Shown here in pieces: positions 44,901 through 53,587 of a stretch of DNA of 64,000 bases. This DNA comes from Paenibacillus xylanexedens (GTDB lineage Bacteria; Bacillota; Bacilli; Paenibacillales; Paenibacillaceae): the NCBI RefSeq assembly GCF_007680605.1, contig NZ_VEIO01000004.1, forward strand, positions 208,094 to 272,093, read 5' to 3'. The position numbers were made by a program, and so were the translations under genes. Numbering within the stretch: the stretch's first letter is position 1; the number at the start of each line of letters is the position of its first letter. The notes under the pieces are model-generated. The model worked only from the letters and a program-made list of their open reading frames with translations, was not told the DNA's origin and searched no databases.

Positions 44901-45506
44901 GTGAATCAGTCATTTGATTACATCCACTATTGGGAGCAGACTTATTCTTCAGGTAAAACGTCGGGCAGGGGTTCATATGGCGTGCTGGCGGAATTCAAGG
45001 CCGAGGTAGTCAATGCGTTAATCCAGCGGGAAAGTATTTATCGGGTCATCGAATTCGGCTGCGGAGATGGAAACCAGTTGAAATATATGAACTATGGTGA
45101 ATATCTGGGCATGGACGTGTCATCCTCGTCGATAAAACAATGTGCTTCGCTATATGCCAGCGATCCTTCCAAAAGCTTCATGGTGTATACGCCGGGCCTG
45201 TGGGTCAATCGCGGTTTTCTCCAAGCTGATCTGACCGTGTGTCTGGATGTGCTGTATCATATTACAGATGAAACGGATTTTCGGGCTACCTTACGCGATG
45301 TTCTCCACACTTCATCTCAATGGGTGGTGCTCTATACAAGGCTGAAGGAGCAAGGGGAATCCGGCGTGAAAACCATCCAGGATCGGAATCTGTTCCACTA
45401 TCTATTCGATTATCCCGAATTCAAAGTGCATGAGATCATACGCCAGCGATATCCCGAGCAGTCCTCTGCCGACTTTGTCATTCTGAGACGTTCGCCAGCG
45501 AGGTAA
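44901..45506 (+). CDS. SAM-dependent methyltransferase
   Basis: 201 residues, class I methyltransferase: SAM-binding VIEFGCGDGNQLKYM, acidic residue in LGMDVSSSS, then ADLTVCLDVLYHI as motif IV-like. GTG 44901 is preceded by GGGGGAA. Divergent from the Big_2 gene, single-gene unit ended by a hairpin. Substrate unknown; the short helical N-terminus (DYIHYWEQTYSSGKTSG) resembles small-molecule methyltransferases. Confidence 0.85.
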   Translation: MNQSFDYIHYWEQTYSSGKTSGRGSYGVLAEFKAEVVNALIQRESIYRVIEFGCGDGNQLKYMNYGEYLGMDVSSSSIKQCASLYASDPSKSFMVYTPGLWVNRGFLQADLTVCLDVLYHITDETDFRATLRDVLHTSSQWVVLYTRLKEQGESGVKTIQDRNLFHYLFDYPEFKVHEIIRQRYPEQSSADFVILRRSPAR

Positions 45507-45530
45507 AATCTATATCTGAAAAAAAAACAA

Positions 45531-45563
45531 AAATAGAACCAGCCTGTGTGTGCGGTTCTATTT
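45531..45563. terminator. Bidirectional terminator
   Basis: AAATAGAACC pairs with GGTTCTATTT between the convergent methyltransferase and Nudix genes. Confidence 0.85.
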
Positions 45564-45614
45564 CTTGCTTCTGTTCAACTAGGCAGACGTTTAACGATAC
45601 TATTTTACATGTAT

Positions 45615-46103
45615 TTAAATATGCCTTTGAAGTTTGACATGTAGTTCTGTCGATGCCGCAGTACCATACTCCAGATAGTTTACAGAACCGTTGAAGTTTA
45701 AATAAGCCTCATAACGCATACGAATGGCGGGTAAAGCGATCATGTCCAGAACATTTTCCTTTGGAACCCACCTGCACTCACTCGTTTCCTCAGAAGTCGT
45801 TAACTCTCCACCCTCTGCTCTGCACACGAAATCAAACATGACTTTTGTAGGAACATCCGTTACACCGTCATACCACTTATGAATAGCTGTATTAGAAACA
45901 ACGCTTATTAAATGGCTAACCGTTGCGATGATTCCACTTTCCTCTTGGACTTCACGAATGACGCCATCTATCAGGTTCTCTCCGATTTCAGTTATCCCAC
46001 CAGGATATACCCAGCCATCATCATGAGTTTTGACCAACAGGATATTCCCCTGTCCATCTTCTACAATTCCGCCTGCAGATACGATATGTGTCGGAAATGA
46101 CAT
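45615..46103 (-). CDS. Nudix hydrolase
   Basis: 162 residues containing a complete Nudix box (G-x5-E-x7-RE-x2-EE-x-G): GGITEIGENLIDGV then IREVQEESGI. It hydrolyses a nucleoside diphosphate linked to another group, using divalent metal; the substrate cannot be told. It lies 21 bp upstream of the GH88 stop on the other side of a short gap and has no obvious functional partner. Confidence 0.9.
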   Translation of the reverse strand: MSFPTHIVSAGGIVEDGQGNILLVKTHDDGWVYPGGITEIGENLIDGVIREVQEESGIIATVSHLISVVSNTAIHKWYDGVTDVPTKVMFDFVCRAEGGELTTSEETSECRWVPKENVLDMIALPAIRMRYEAYLNFNGSVNYLEYGTAASTELHVKLQRHI

Positions 46104-46124
46104 TTAGGAACCTCCTACTTTTAG

Positions 46125-47261
46125 TTAAAATAACCCCTCGTTTCCACGCAACTTCGCCAGCGCTTCCATATAGAAGTAATCGCCGTAAATAATCGGCACA
46201 TTGATTCCCCGGCCTTCCGGGTAATGCACCGTTCCTTGCATAATCAGCCCTTCTTCCGCTACAGATTCAGCAGGGCTGTAGCGCTCATACAAGCCGCGGA
46301 CGATGCGCTCTCCCGCGGCGGCGTAGATTTGCCCGCGCGGCGACAGCTTCGCGAGCTCGAACAGACCGCTCGCGGCAATCGCCGCAGCGGACGAGTCCCA
46401 CGCCGCCTGATGCTCCGCAGGCGCGCGGAAATCCCACACCGGCACGATGTCTTCGCCAAGCATGGCGAGGAAGACATCGGCCGCCCGCTCCGCTGTCTCC
46501 AGATATCGGGCTTCGCCCGTATACCGGAAAGACAGCGCAAACCCGTGCAACGCCCAGGCGGTGCCCCGCGCCCAGGCGGACCCGGGAGCATGGCCTTGGC
46601 CGCCATGCTCCCGTAACTTCTGCCCCGTGCGTGGATCAAACTCCACCACGTGGCAGATGGACCCGTCAGCGCGGACGAATTCGCGCGCCACGGTGTCCGC
46701 ATGTGCTTCCGCCAGCCATCGGAAGCGAGGATCGCCGCTCTGCTCGGATGCCCAGTAGAGCAGCGGCAGGTTCATCATGCTGTCGATAATGGCAACGCCG
46801 CGCGTGTCCATCATCGACGAGCGGAAGTTCCATGCGCGGATGAACTCACCGCGCACGTGAAAGCGGGCAGCGAGCAGATTCGCGGCAAGCATGCCGCGGC
46901 GGCGCCCATCCTCGCTGCCCATCTGGCGATAGCTGGCTACGCCACTAAGCAGCCAGATGAAGCCCAGATCGTGATCCACCAGGTCTGGGTCACGCAGACA
47001 ATCTTCGAGCTGTCGCTCACAGCTAGCGGCGATCCGCCGCAGATCCGCGGCCGCTTCATGCTGCGGATCATCCCGGTACACCAGCCATAACAGTCCGGGC
47101 CAGAAGCCGGCTGTCCACCATGCCGGATCATTTTGGTCGTACACACCCTGCGGTGAAATATGAGGAAAGGTATCCTGGATTCGTGTCGCATTTCGAACCG
47201 TCTTGCGAACCCCCTGCTGCCATGCTTCCTCCAGCCATGTTGCCGATGTTGAGGTATTCAT
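46125..47261 (-). CDS. GH88-type unsaturated glucuronyl hydrolase
   Basis: About 378 residues, an (alpha/alpha)6 barrel with WWTAGFWPGLLWLVYRDD, DHDLGFIWLLSG (catalytic-type Asp), SMMDTRGVAIIDSMMNLPLL and WDSSAAAIAASGLFEL, all GH88 features. These enzymes remove the 4,5-unsaturated uronic acid left by polysaccharide lyases. AGGAGGG is nine bases before ATG 47261. It is the last gene of the four-gene polysaccharide operon and lacks a signal peptide, so it acts in the cytoplasm. It is markedly GC-rich. Confidence 0.88.
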   Translation of the reverse strand: MNTSTSATWLEEAWQQGVRKTVRNATRIQDTFPHISPQGVYDQNDPAWWTAGFWPGLLWLVYRDDPQHEAAADLRRIAASCERQLEDCLRDPDLVDHDLGFIWLLSGVASYRQMGSEDGRRRGMLAANLLAARFHVRGEFIRAWNFRSSMMDTRGVAIIDSMMNLPLLYWASEQSGDPRFRWLAEAHADTVAREFVRADGSICHVVEFDPRTGQKLREHGGQGHAPGSAWARGTAWALHGFALSFRYTGEARYLETAERAADVFLAMLGEDIVPVWDFRAPAEHQAAWDSSAAAIAASGLFELAKLSPRGQIYAAAGERIVRGLYERYSPAESVAEEGLIMQGTVHYPEGRGINVPIIYGDYFYMEALAKLRGNEGLF

Positions 47262-47280
47262 GATCATGTCCCTCCTGTTT

Positions 47281-49320
47281 CTATACGAGATCGCGTCCCA
47301 ATCGAATAGTGAATGTCAGTTGCTGTGCATCGTAAACTTCCATCCGTGCTTGCTTGAGTAGCCCGTTGCGTGACGCCACTTCCTGTGGACTTAGATGAAT
47401 CACCGCTTTTGCATCTTCAATTGTCGATTCAACGTACGCTCCCCGGTAAGCTGTACGCACACTTTGCTCCGTACAGGTAATCACAGCCTGTTCCTGACCA
47501 TCGCTGAACATCAGTGGAATCACAGCTCCCACCGCCTCAACCTCACCCTCGAATATATACGTCACCATGAGTTCATCCGCTCGTTGCACATAACGGGTAA
47601 TTATAGAGCGCATCCCAGGTAAAGGCCCCATCCAGATGATCTCAAAACCATTCTCCGTTGTATTCGACGTGGCTTTCTCAGCAGTTTCCCTCTTAGCTTG
47701 CTCAGAAGCTTTTCCCGGATCATGCTCAGCTGTACTCTCCGCAATATTCGTACCAACGGCGGACACCGTGTTATGCAGTTTATTTGCTGCCGTAATCTCA
47801 CCCTTCCGGGTCACCACTTTAAACAGGATTGAACCGCCACCGTGTGCCGGATCAATTCCCGCATCACGGTCATACGGACTCCCTGATGGTATGCCCACAG
47901 CCAGACTATGCCACACCCCATCCGTTGTCTTCCAGGCGGGGCAATAACTCAAAGGCTGCACCATACCCTCAGCAAATTCCGTAAATCCTGCCTGTACATG
48001 GCTGGCTGCGGACGGGCCTAATAATCCCGGCAAACCTGCCTGTTGCACCCGCACCAGCCCCGGAATCGTATACGGGTCATTCAGCGCAGTGTGCAGAACC
48101 AATTGCTGGCCTGGCACAGAGGCCAGCACGGTTTCGAACCAGCCGTCCGCCTGCAGTACCCTGTTTCCAATCTCGGAGGGGAGATAGGATTGCACCATAC
48201 CCTCATCTGAATCACGAAGACAGGCATATGCCAGCGCGGCTGCCGTCCACAGATTGTAACAGGTGTGATTGGTGTATACTTCGTAGCCGTGACGTTTCTC
48301 AGGCGCATATTCGTTGCGTACAATCTTCAAACGTCCATCCGGCATCAGCCAGCGCTCTACGGCTTCAAAACAACGATTTGCCGCTCGTGCGAACGCCCCG
48401 GCCATCACAGAATCCCCGGCTTGCATCGCCAGCTTGGCATGCACCGAGCACACATATGCCGCCGCTGCTTCATTCCATTGGTGCTGGGAGCTGCGACCTC
48501 GCGGCGGTATTTCTCCCAGCGGAGACAACATCAGCAGTGAGCTGAACGCACCATGGTTCAGTCTCTCTCGTAGTGCATCCGCGACTGCCCCTTCGTAACC
48601 TGCATCAAGCATCACTTCAAAATGATAGCGGGTAGCGATATCATAGGAAAACGGACAATTCGGCCGATCCAGCGGGCCGTCCTGATACAGACCGAGCGGA
48701 GTAAAACGTGGCAGATGGTATGCTTCCAGATAACGATCCATCCATGTTGTATCCTCAATCGCAAGATGTTCGCTCCATCGCAGATACTCACCCGAGATCA
48801 TAATCGCATTCCAGTTAATCATGCGATTGGCATTATTCATCTTACTCATCGTAAATACATAATCGTTCTCAGGATCAATCGTCCGAAGTGCCTCGGCCCA
48901 GATGGCGGCCTGATCAGGTCGATAAGACCTTAGCAACATGTATGCACGCATCATCAGTACAGGGAAAAAATCCGGATGATTATCCGGCGCGCTGCCGCTT
49001 ACCACCGCATCAATGCTATGTGACAGAGCTGCCGATGCGGAATCCAGCAACTCGATGTGCCCTGCACCCACCAATACTGCAGCTGCCATAGCGTAGGCTG
49101 GAGTGGAGTAGTACCGTTCCATGCCTGAGTACGGATCGATAATTGCACCATGACTATCCTGATATTTCGTGTAAGCGCACACAATTTGTTTCACGAGTGC
49201 CAGCTTACGCTCCCTGCTCCAGCCATCTGCCGGTGCAGAGCCAGCCTCAGCTACTAATGTGCGATACCTTTCAAGTTCATTTTTCCATGGATATGTCGCT
49301 GTGGCTGTATAACGACTCAC
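47281..49320 (-). CDS. Toroid-type polysaccharide-degrading protein, family unclear
   Basis: 679 residues, no signal peptide. The helical N-terminal two thirds (MINWNAIMISGEYLRW, RSSQHQWNEAAAAYVCSVHAKLA, YTNHTCYNLWTAAALAY) look like an (alpha/alpha) toroid and the C-terminal part is beta-rich, as in polysaccharide lyases. A polar, low-complexity insertion of about 45 residues lies near 540-585. The start overlaps the upstream lyase gene by 44 bp, so the two are coupled. Catalytic residues not identified. Confidence 0.72.
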   Translation of the reverse strand: MSRYTATATYPWKNELERYRTLVAEAGSAPADGWSRERKLALVKQIVCAYTKYQDSHGAIIDPYSGMERYYSTPAYAMAAAVLVGAGHIELLDSASAALSHSIDAVVSGSAPDNHPDFFPVLMMRAYMLLRSYRPDQAAIWAEALRTIDPENDYVFTMSKMNNANRMINWNAIMISGEYLRWSEHLAIEDTTWMDRYLEAYHLPRFTPLGLYQDGPLDRPNCPFSYDIATRYHFEVMLDAGYEGAVADALRERLNHGAFSSLLMLSPLGEIPPRGRSSQHQWNEAAAAYVCSVHAKLAMQAGDSVMAGAFARAANRCFEAVERWLMPDGRLKIVRNEYAPEKRHGYEVYTNHTCYNLWTAAALAYACLRDSDEGMVQSYLPSEIGNRVLQADGWFETVLASVPGQQLVLHTALNDPYTIPGLVRVQQAGLPGLLGPSAASHVQAGFTEFAEGMVQPLSYCPAWKTTDGVWHSLAVGIPSGSPYDRDAGIDPAHGGGSILFKVVTRKGEITAANKLHNTVSAVGTNIAESTAEHDPGKASEQAKRETAEKATSNTTENGFEIIWMGPLPGMRSIITRYVQRADELMVTYIFEGEVEAVGAVIPLMFSDGQEQAVITCTEQSVRTAYRGAYVESTIEDAKAVIHLSPQEVASRNGLLKQARMEVYDAQQLTFTIRLGRDLV

Positions 49321-51526
49321 GTGGACTCACCTCGGCTTCTCCTTGATGGGGTATAACCATAAAATCAACCTGACATACAATCTCCAGCGGAGCAATATTG
49401 GCGGTTTCGGCATCTTCAGCTCGTCCATCCTCGCCCTTTGTCGCTGTGAGTTCGTTCCCTTTCCAAATAAGTGATGTACGATAAAATGTAACCGGGACCT
49501 GATCATGATCCACGGTATGCACGGCTTCAGTCTGCACCTGCCAATGGACAGCATCATAGTTCATATACAGATTAGCCTGCGAAGCCTGCCACCGAAGCCT
49601 GCCTTCCTTTTCCATCACTGGGCGTACCCGGCTTATCCAGCGCTCAACGATTTGTGATTCAACATATGACTCGTTCAACGAAGACATCGCAACACTAACT
49701 TCTGTGTCCTTCTTCCATCGAAATGTGTCTATAATCCGCAAGGTTGCCATATCTACATGCACAACCGGATCGGGAGGATTATCCATACTACCACCGCCGG
49801 CCCTTTCCGTACTTCTCATAATCCCATTCATCCCAACACAATCTTCTCCGGCCTTCCAGCTCAGTTCGCGTGTATACCGGTGTAATGTTGTTGCTTCGGG
49901 ATATGCACGCGTCAGGTCGAACAAGACTTGCATTTCACTTCCATCCGGCTCAAGCCTGAATTCCAGCAACTCGGCTCCAGCCTTTCTACCCGAATGTTGC
50001 TCGCAACCTCCGATCAGGGGCACGTTATGCCCGGCAGATGAGATATGAAATAACTGCTCGCGCCCTGGAGCAAAATACGCCTGCGTGTACAACCCTGCCC
50101 CAGGGTCACACAGTATATTTTCGCCACCGCAGTGGATAATCACTTGTCCCAGATCATTATGATTGTGGGGTTCATCATTATGGCCGCCTTTAAACGAACA
50201 CGCCACCTGAACCCACTCCCGGTCTGAACAAGGTTTGCTTGTCTCTCCTTGTACATTCAGCGGCATATGAAGGGCATGTTTAGCAACCATCCATTCCAGC
50301 TGTTGAAAAATAAACCCTCCATTCGCCCGCTCAGCCGCTTCTCCATGTATACGTTTATATACCACCGGATCGCTCCACATCACGTTCCGTAGCAGATGGG
50401 CCCAACGACGACAAGGATCGTCTGTCAGCCTGGGAATACGCAAGGGCAAATCCACTTCCATTCCGAAACGTACAGCTAACAGAGACAGGAGCCCCGAAGG
50501 TATCTCCTCATGCTCCGAGCTATCCGAATAATTGATAAATGTACCTCCCGACAGATGGATTCGTAGCGGAAATGCCGCTATCGCCGCTATTTTGGAACCT
50601 TGTAACAGGTCCAACGCTCCCTCTGTGTAGTCCAGTAACATCTCGGCATAATAGACGAAGTAACCGAAGCCATACACCCAGTACCCAATCCCTTCAGCAC
50701 AGCCGCCGTCCTCGCCATACCCGCTCAAGAACGCCTTCATACAGTCGATCGTCTGCCTGGTGGACTCCAGCAGCATCGCCTGATCCTCCAGCAATAACAG
50801 AGCAGCCATGCCACAACATCCCCCACAGACAGCAGACCAGTTGTGATCGGCTATCTGCCAGTGATATGCCCTCTTTTCCCTGTATAACGGCGTAAAGATA
50901 CGTCGCTCCGCCTCTTTACGTATCCGTTCAACAACCAGAGCATCGAGATGATGACGATGAAGTGCCACAATCTCCGCAAGCATATGTACCGTCTCTGCGG
51001 CGAAGAGGTCGATATTGCCTGCTACCTGCTCCGCCTCTCCCGTTCCCAGATGTGCCGGAAGGCACCACGTATATTCATCACATACCGCCCACAACATCTC
51101 TTCGAGAGCATGAACCATATGAGGGGTGCCAGCATCGAGAGCAAGCATGGCAACGGCTGCTAATCTACCGCGCCTTTCGAAGTAAACCTGCTCGTATGCT
51201 TTGCGGTCTCCCGCCCTGCCGAACTGTCGAAATAATTGAAATGTCAGAAGAGGTAGCGGTTCTCTTGATGCTTGCTCTCCATACCTTCGTAAATCGGTGA
51301 GCATCTCAGCCAACTCGGGCCGGAACAATTTTTCCCGAAGTTCATCAGCCTTGAATCCTGCACCCTCTTGAACATGATTCCGATTGTTAATGTTAAGAAA
51401 CACCTGCTGGATCTGCTCTTCGTCTGGCCAGTCGGGTACCTCAGATTCATCTACAGCGTGTCTTACACGCATTTCATGATGTTCGTTTCCGATTTCGTGA
51501 TTAGAGCCTTGCAAAGGATTCACCAC
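49277..51526 (-). CDS. Heparinase II/III-family protein
   Basis: 749 residues. The (alpha/alpha)5-type N-terminal region has AYHWQIADHNWSAVCGG and GYGEDGGCAEGIGYWVYGFG; the Heparinase_II_III domain has GGHNDEPHNHNDLGQVII, with the histidine/asparagine cluster of this family. No signal peptide. GTG 51526 is the likely start but its ribosome site is poor; ATG about 54 bp downstream is an alternative. It follows the SGNH gene by 26 bp. Acts on an imported acidic oligosaccharide, presumably giving the unsaturated product removed by the GH88 enzyme. Confidence 0.85.
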   Translation of the reverse strand: MVNPLQGSNHEIGNEHHEMRVRHAVDESEVPDWPDEEQIQQVFLNINNRNHVQEGAGFKADELREKLFRPELAEMLTDLRRYGEQASREPLPLLTFQLFRQFGRAGDRKAYEQVYFERRGRLAAVAMLALDAGTPHMVHALEEMLWAVCDEYTWCLPAHLGTGEAEQVAGNIDLFAAETVHMLAEIVALHRHHLDALVVERIRKEAERRIFTPLYREKRAYHWQIADHNWSAVCGGCCGMAALLLLEDQAMLLESTRQTIDCMKAFLSGYGEDGGCAEGIGYWVYGFGYFVYYAEMLLDYTEGALDLLQGSKIAAIAAFPLRIHLSGGTFINYSDSSEHEEIPSGLLSLLAVRFGMEVDLPLRIPRLTDDPCRRWAHLLRNVMWSDPVVYKRIHGEAAERANGGFIFQQLEWMVAKHALHMPLNVQGETSKPCSDREWVQVACSFKGGHNDEPHNHNDLGQVIIHCGGENILCDPGAGLYTQAYFAPGREQLFHISSAGHNVPLIGGCEQHSGRKAGAELLEFRLEPDGSEMQVLFDLTRAYPEATTLHRYTRELSWKAGEDCVGMNGIMRSTERAGGGSMDNPPDPVVHVDMATLRIIDTFRWKKDTEVSVAMSSLNESYVESQIVERWISRVRPVMEKEGRLRWQASQANLYMNYDAVHWQVQTEAVHTVDHDQVPVTFYRTSLIWKGNELTATKGEDGRAEDAETANIAPLEIVCQVDFMVIPHQGEAEVSPRESLYSHSDISMEK

Positions 51527-51552
51527 GCTTCACTAATGGAATTTAAGATAAG

Positions 51553-52218
51553 CTACACAATAGCAAGTGGAGATTGCTGCACCACAGACAACCACTGACG
51601 AGCAATTAGCTCATGACCTGCCGCAGTAGGATGAACGCCATCCCATAACCAGTATGAAGCATCGGCTTGCTCCAATGCCGCATCGAACGTTTGCTGTAGC
51701 GGAACCCACACCGCCCCGAAGTGCTCGGCCATTTCTCGAACCTGTTGCTGGTATTCAGCCATAAGCGTTTCCCAGCCCTCCCATTTCTCCAGTGTCGCCC
51801 CTGTCTTCAGAATGAAAGGCTCCATCAGTACAAGTCCGGTATCCGGTATAACTTCCCGTGTTTCCTCCAGCAAGTGACGATACGCCCGGGCAAAACGATC
51901 TGTATATCCTCTTGGTTCATCATTCATAAAACGCCAAGCATCGTTCACCCCAATCAGGATACTGATCAGATCGGGTTTCAGACTATATGTGTCTTCATTC
52001 CAGCGTGCGTACAGATCGGATGCCCGATTTCCGCTAATGCCTCGGTTATAGAACGTTTTTTGCTTGCTCGCCAGTTCCATGCCCAGTCTGCTTGAGATCA
52101 AATACGCGTACCCGTGACCGAGAACATGATTCAGATCCTCATTCCGTGATCTTCCTCCGTCGGTAATGGAATCCCCTTGAAACAAAATCGTCGATGGACT
52201 TGGTTTCATCTTAGACAT
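51553..52218 (-). CDS. SGNH/GDSL hydrolase (carbohydrate esterase type)
   Basis: 221 residues with all SGNH blocks: FQGDSITDGG (nucleophile Ser), RGISGNRASDL, ILIGVNDAW and DGVHPTAAGHELIA (catalytic Asp-His). Similar enzymes remove acetyl groups from pectin- or hemicellulose-type sugars. AAAGGAACG precedes ATG 52218. First gene of the polysaccharide operon; no secretion signal. The 136-bp gap upstream must hold the promoter, but none is obvious to me. Confidence 0.9.
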   Translation of the reverse strand: MSKMKPSPSTILFQGDSITDGGRSRNEDLNHVLGHGYAYLISSRLGMELASKQKTFYNRGISGNRASDLYARWNEDTYSLKPDLISILIGVNDAWRFMNDEPRGYTDRFARAYRHLLEETREVIPDTGLVLMEPFILKTGATLEKWEGWETLMAEYQQQVREMAEHFGAVWVPLQQTFDAALEQADASYWLWDGVHPTAAGHELIARQWLSVVQQSPLAIV

Positions 52219-52354
52219 CGTTCCTTTCGCTCAAAATAGTTGATGAAATCCTTCTACTATATCCATGGCACAACAGACTATTTCATGCTGCTTTCTCCAT
52301 CTTATCCCTTTTAGGTTCATTAGAAAATAGCGTTTTCATCACGATCTCGTCATT

Positions 52355-52684
52355 CTATCCCATGAGGTAACGTAATATCATCATGGATACAATACCAACC
52401 AGCACCGTACCAAGCAGACTGCGTGTCCAGATGGCTACAGCCACTGTGGGCAATGCTGCCCATAAGGCGGCATTTTCTGTAATCGGCACCAGTCGATTGC
52501 CTGACATAAACAACTCCTGACCAATAAGTGAGGCCATGACGGCAACAGGCACATATTCGAGCCAGCGCATCAGCCACACCGGAATCTGTATTTTACTGAA
52601 GAGCATAAGCGGCAATACTCGTGGGATAAAGGTAAGCAGTGCCGAGCCCATAATAATCCAGAATACATCCCATCTTACTTCCAT
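52355..52684 (-). CDS. azlD: AzlD-like branched-chain amino-acid exporter subunit
   Basis: 109 residues, four hydrophobic segments, with FIPRVLPLMLFSKIQIPVWL and LEYVPVAVMASLIGQELF typical of AzlD. ATG 52684 overlaps the azlC stop by ten bases, the usual coupling. Partner of the large subunit AzlC; together they export branched-chain amino acids or analogues. Confidence 0.9.
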   Translation of the reverse strand: MEVRWDVFWIIMGSALLTFIPRVLPLMLFSKIQIPVWLMRWLEYVPVAVMASLIGQELFMSGNRLVPITENAALWAALPTVAVAIWTRSLLGTVLVGIVSMMILRYLMG

Positions 52685-53418
52685 CGTTCCATAAACACTC
52701 CCATCGTTGCTGCAACCACTGCCGCTATGATAATGCTCAGACTGCCTAGTGAAGCCATGCTTGCTAAGATAACACACACGACCGCTATGATTGCTACATT
52801 GATATGTATTTTTTTGCTTTTGCGATGTACCAACTGAAGCACGATTAGACCGATAAACATCGCTGGCAACGCATAGTCCAGTCCGAAGCGATCCGGGTTC
52901 GTAATCCAGCGCCCAAAGTACGCTCCCGCCATGTTCGCGACAAACCAGTTCAAATACGCCGTAATGTTCAGACCATGCATCCAGCGCTCACTGAGCGTTT
53001 TTCTGCCGATCGCACGGGTCATCGCCACACCGAATGACTCATCCGTAAGCAGTGAGCCGATCCACATATTTTTAAGTGGTGTCAAATGTCTGAAATACGG
53101 AGATACCGCTGCGCTGAGCAACAGATGACGCAGATTCACAAAAAATATAGTGAAAATGATGGCTAACGCCGATCCATTGGAAGCCAGCATCCCTGCTGCG
53201 ATGAACTGGGCAGAACCTGCATATAAAATCAGGCTCAACAATGCGGTTTCAGCAAAACTGAGACCTGCGGTCATCTCGATGACCCCCGCTGCAAAGCCAA
53301 TACTTAAATATCCGAGCAATGTCGGAACACAATCCCGAACCCCCTGCATAAATGTTGCCTCATCCTGGATTTCCACACTTTTTTCATGTGCAGCTAATCT
53401 CGGTGCACTTTCATTCAA
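52675..53418 (-). CDS. azlC: AzlC-like branched-chain amino-acid exporter subunit
   Basis: 247 residues with about six to eight membrane segments: PTLLGYLSIGFAAGVIEMTAG, ILYAGSAQFIAAGML, FVNLRHLLLSAAVSPYFRH and LLTDESFGVAMTRA are AzlC hallmarks. TTG 53418 follows AGAGGAG by about eleven bases. No T-box or Lrp gene adjoins it. Confidence 0.92.
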   Translation of the reverse strand: MNESAPRLAAHEKSVEIQDEATFMQGVRDCVPTLLGYLSIGFAAGVIEMTAGLSFAETALLSLILYAGSAQFIAAGMLASNGSALAIIFTIFFVNLRHLLLSAAVSPYFRHLTPLKNMWIGSLLTDESFGVAMTRAIGRKTLSERWMHGLNITAYLNWFVANMAGAYFGRWITNPDRFGLDYALPAMFIGLIVLQLVHRKSKKIHINVAIIAVVCVILASMASLGSLSIIIAAVVAATMGVFMERWK

Positions 53419-53437
53419 CTCTCGTACAACTCCTCTC

Positions 53438-53463
53438 TAATTTTAAACACTGTCAGCCGATAT
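53438..53463 (+). promoter_or_regulatory. SigD-type promoter of chemoreceptor gene
   Basis: -35 TAAT (53438-53441), 14-bp spacer, -10 GCCGATAT (53456-53463), an exact match to the flagellar SigD -10 element. It lies about 125 bp before ATG 53588. Confidence 0.65.
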
Positions 53464-53587
53464 ATATCGATACATACCATTCTGGGTCACAGACTTTAAG
53501 TAATTAATGCAGAATTGGTATGCATTAACTTAGAAATATACCATATTTTATGTCAGTTCGGGAGAGTTGACAGGGGGAGAATGTACT

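Noticed and set aside
46224..47090. Overlapping plus-strand frames in the GH88 gene
   Set aside because: High GC in this gene removes stop codons from other frames; the minus-strand frame has all family motifs.
53419..53587. T-box leader upstream of azlC
   Set aside because: The gap is too short and lacks the T-box sequence and a terminator; it instead holds a SigD-type promoter for the divergent gene.
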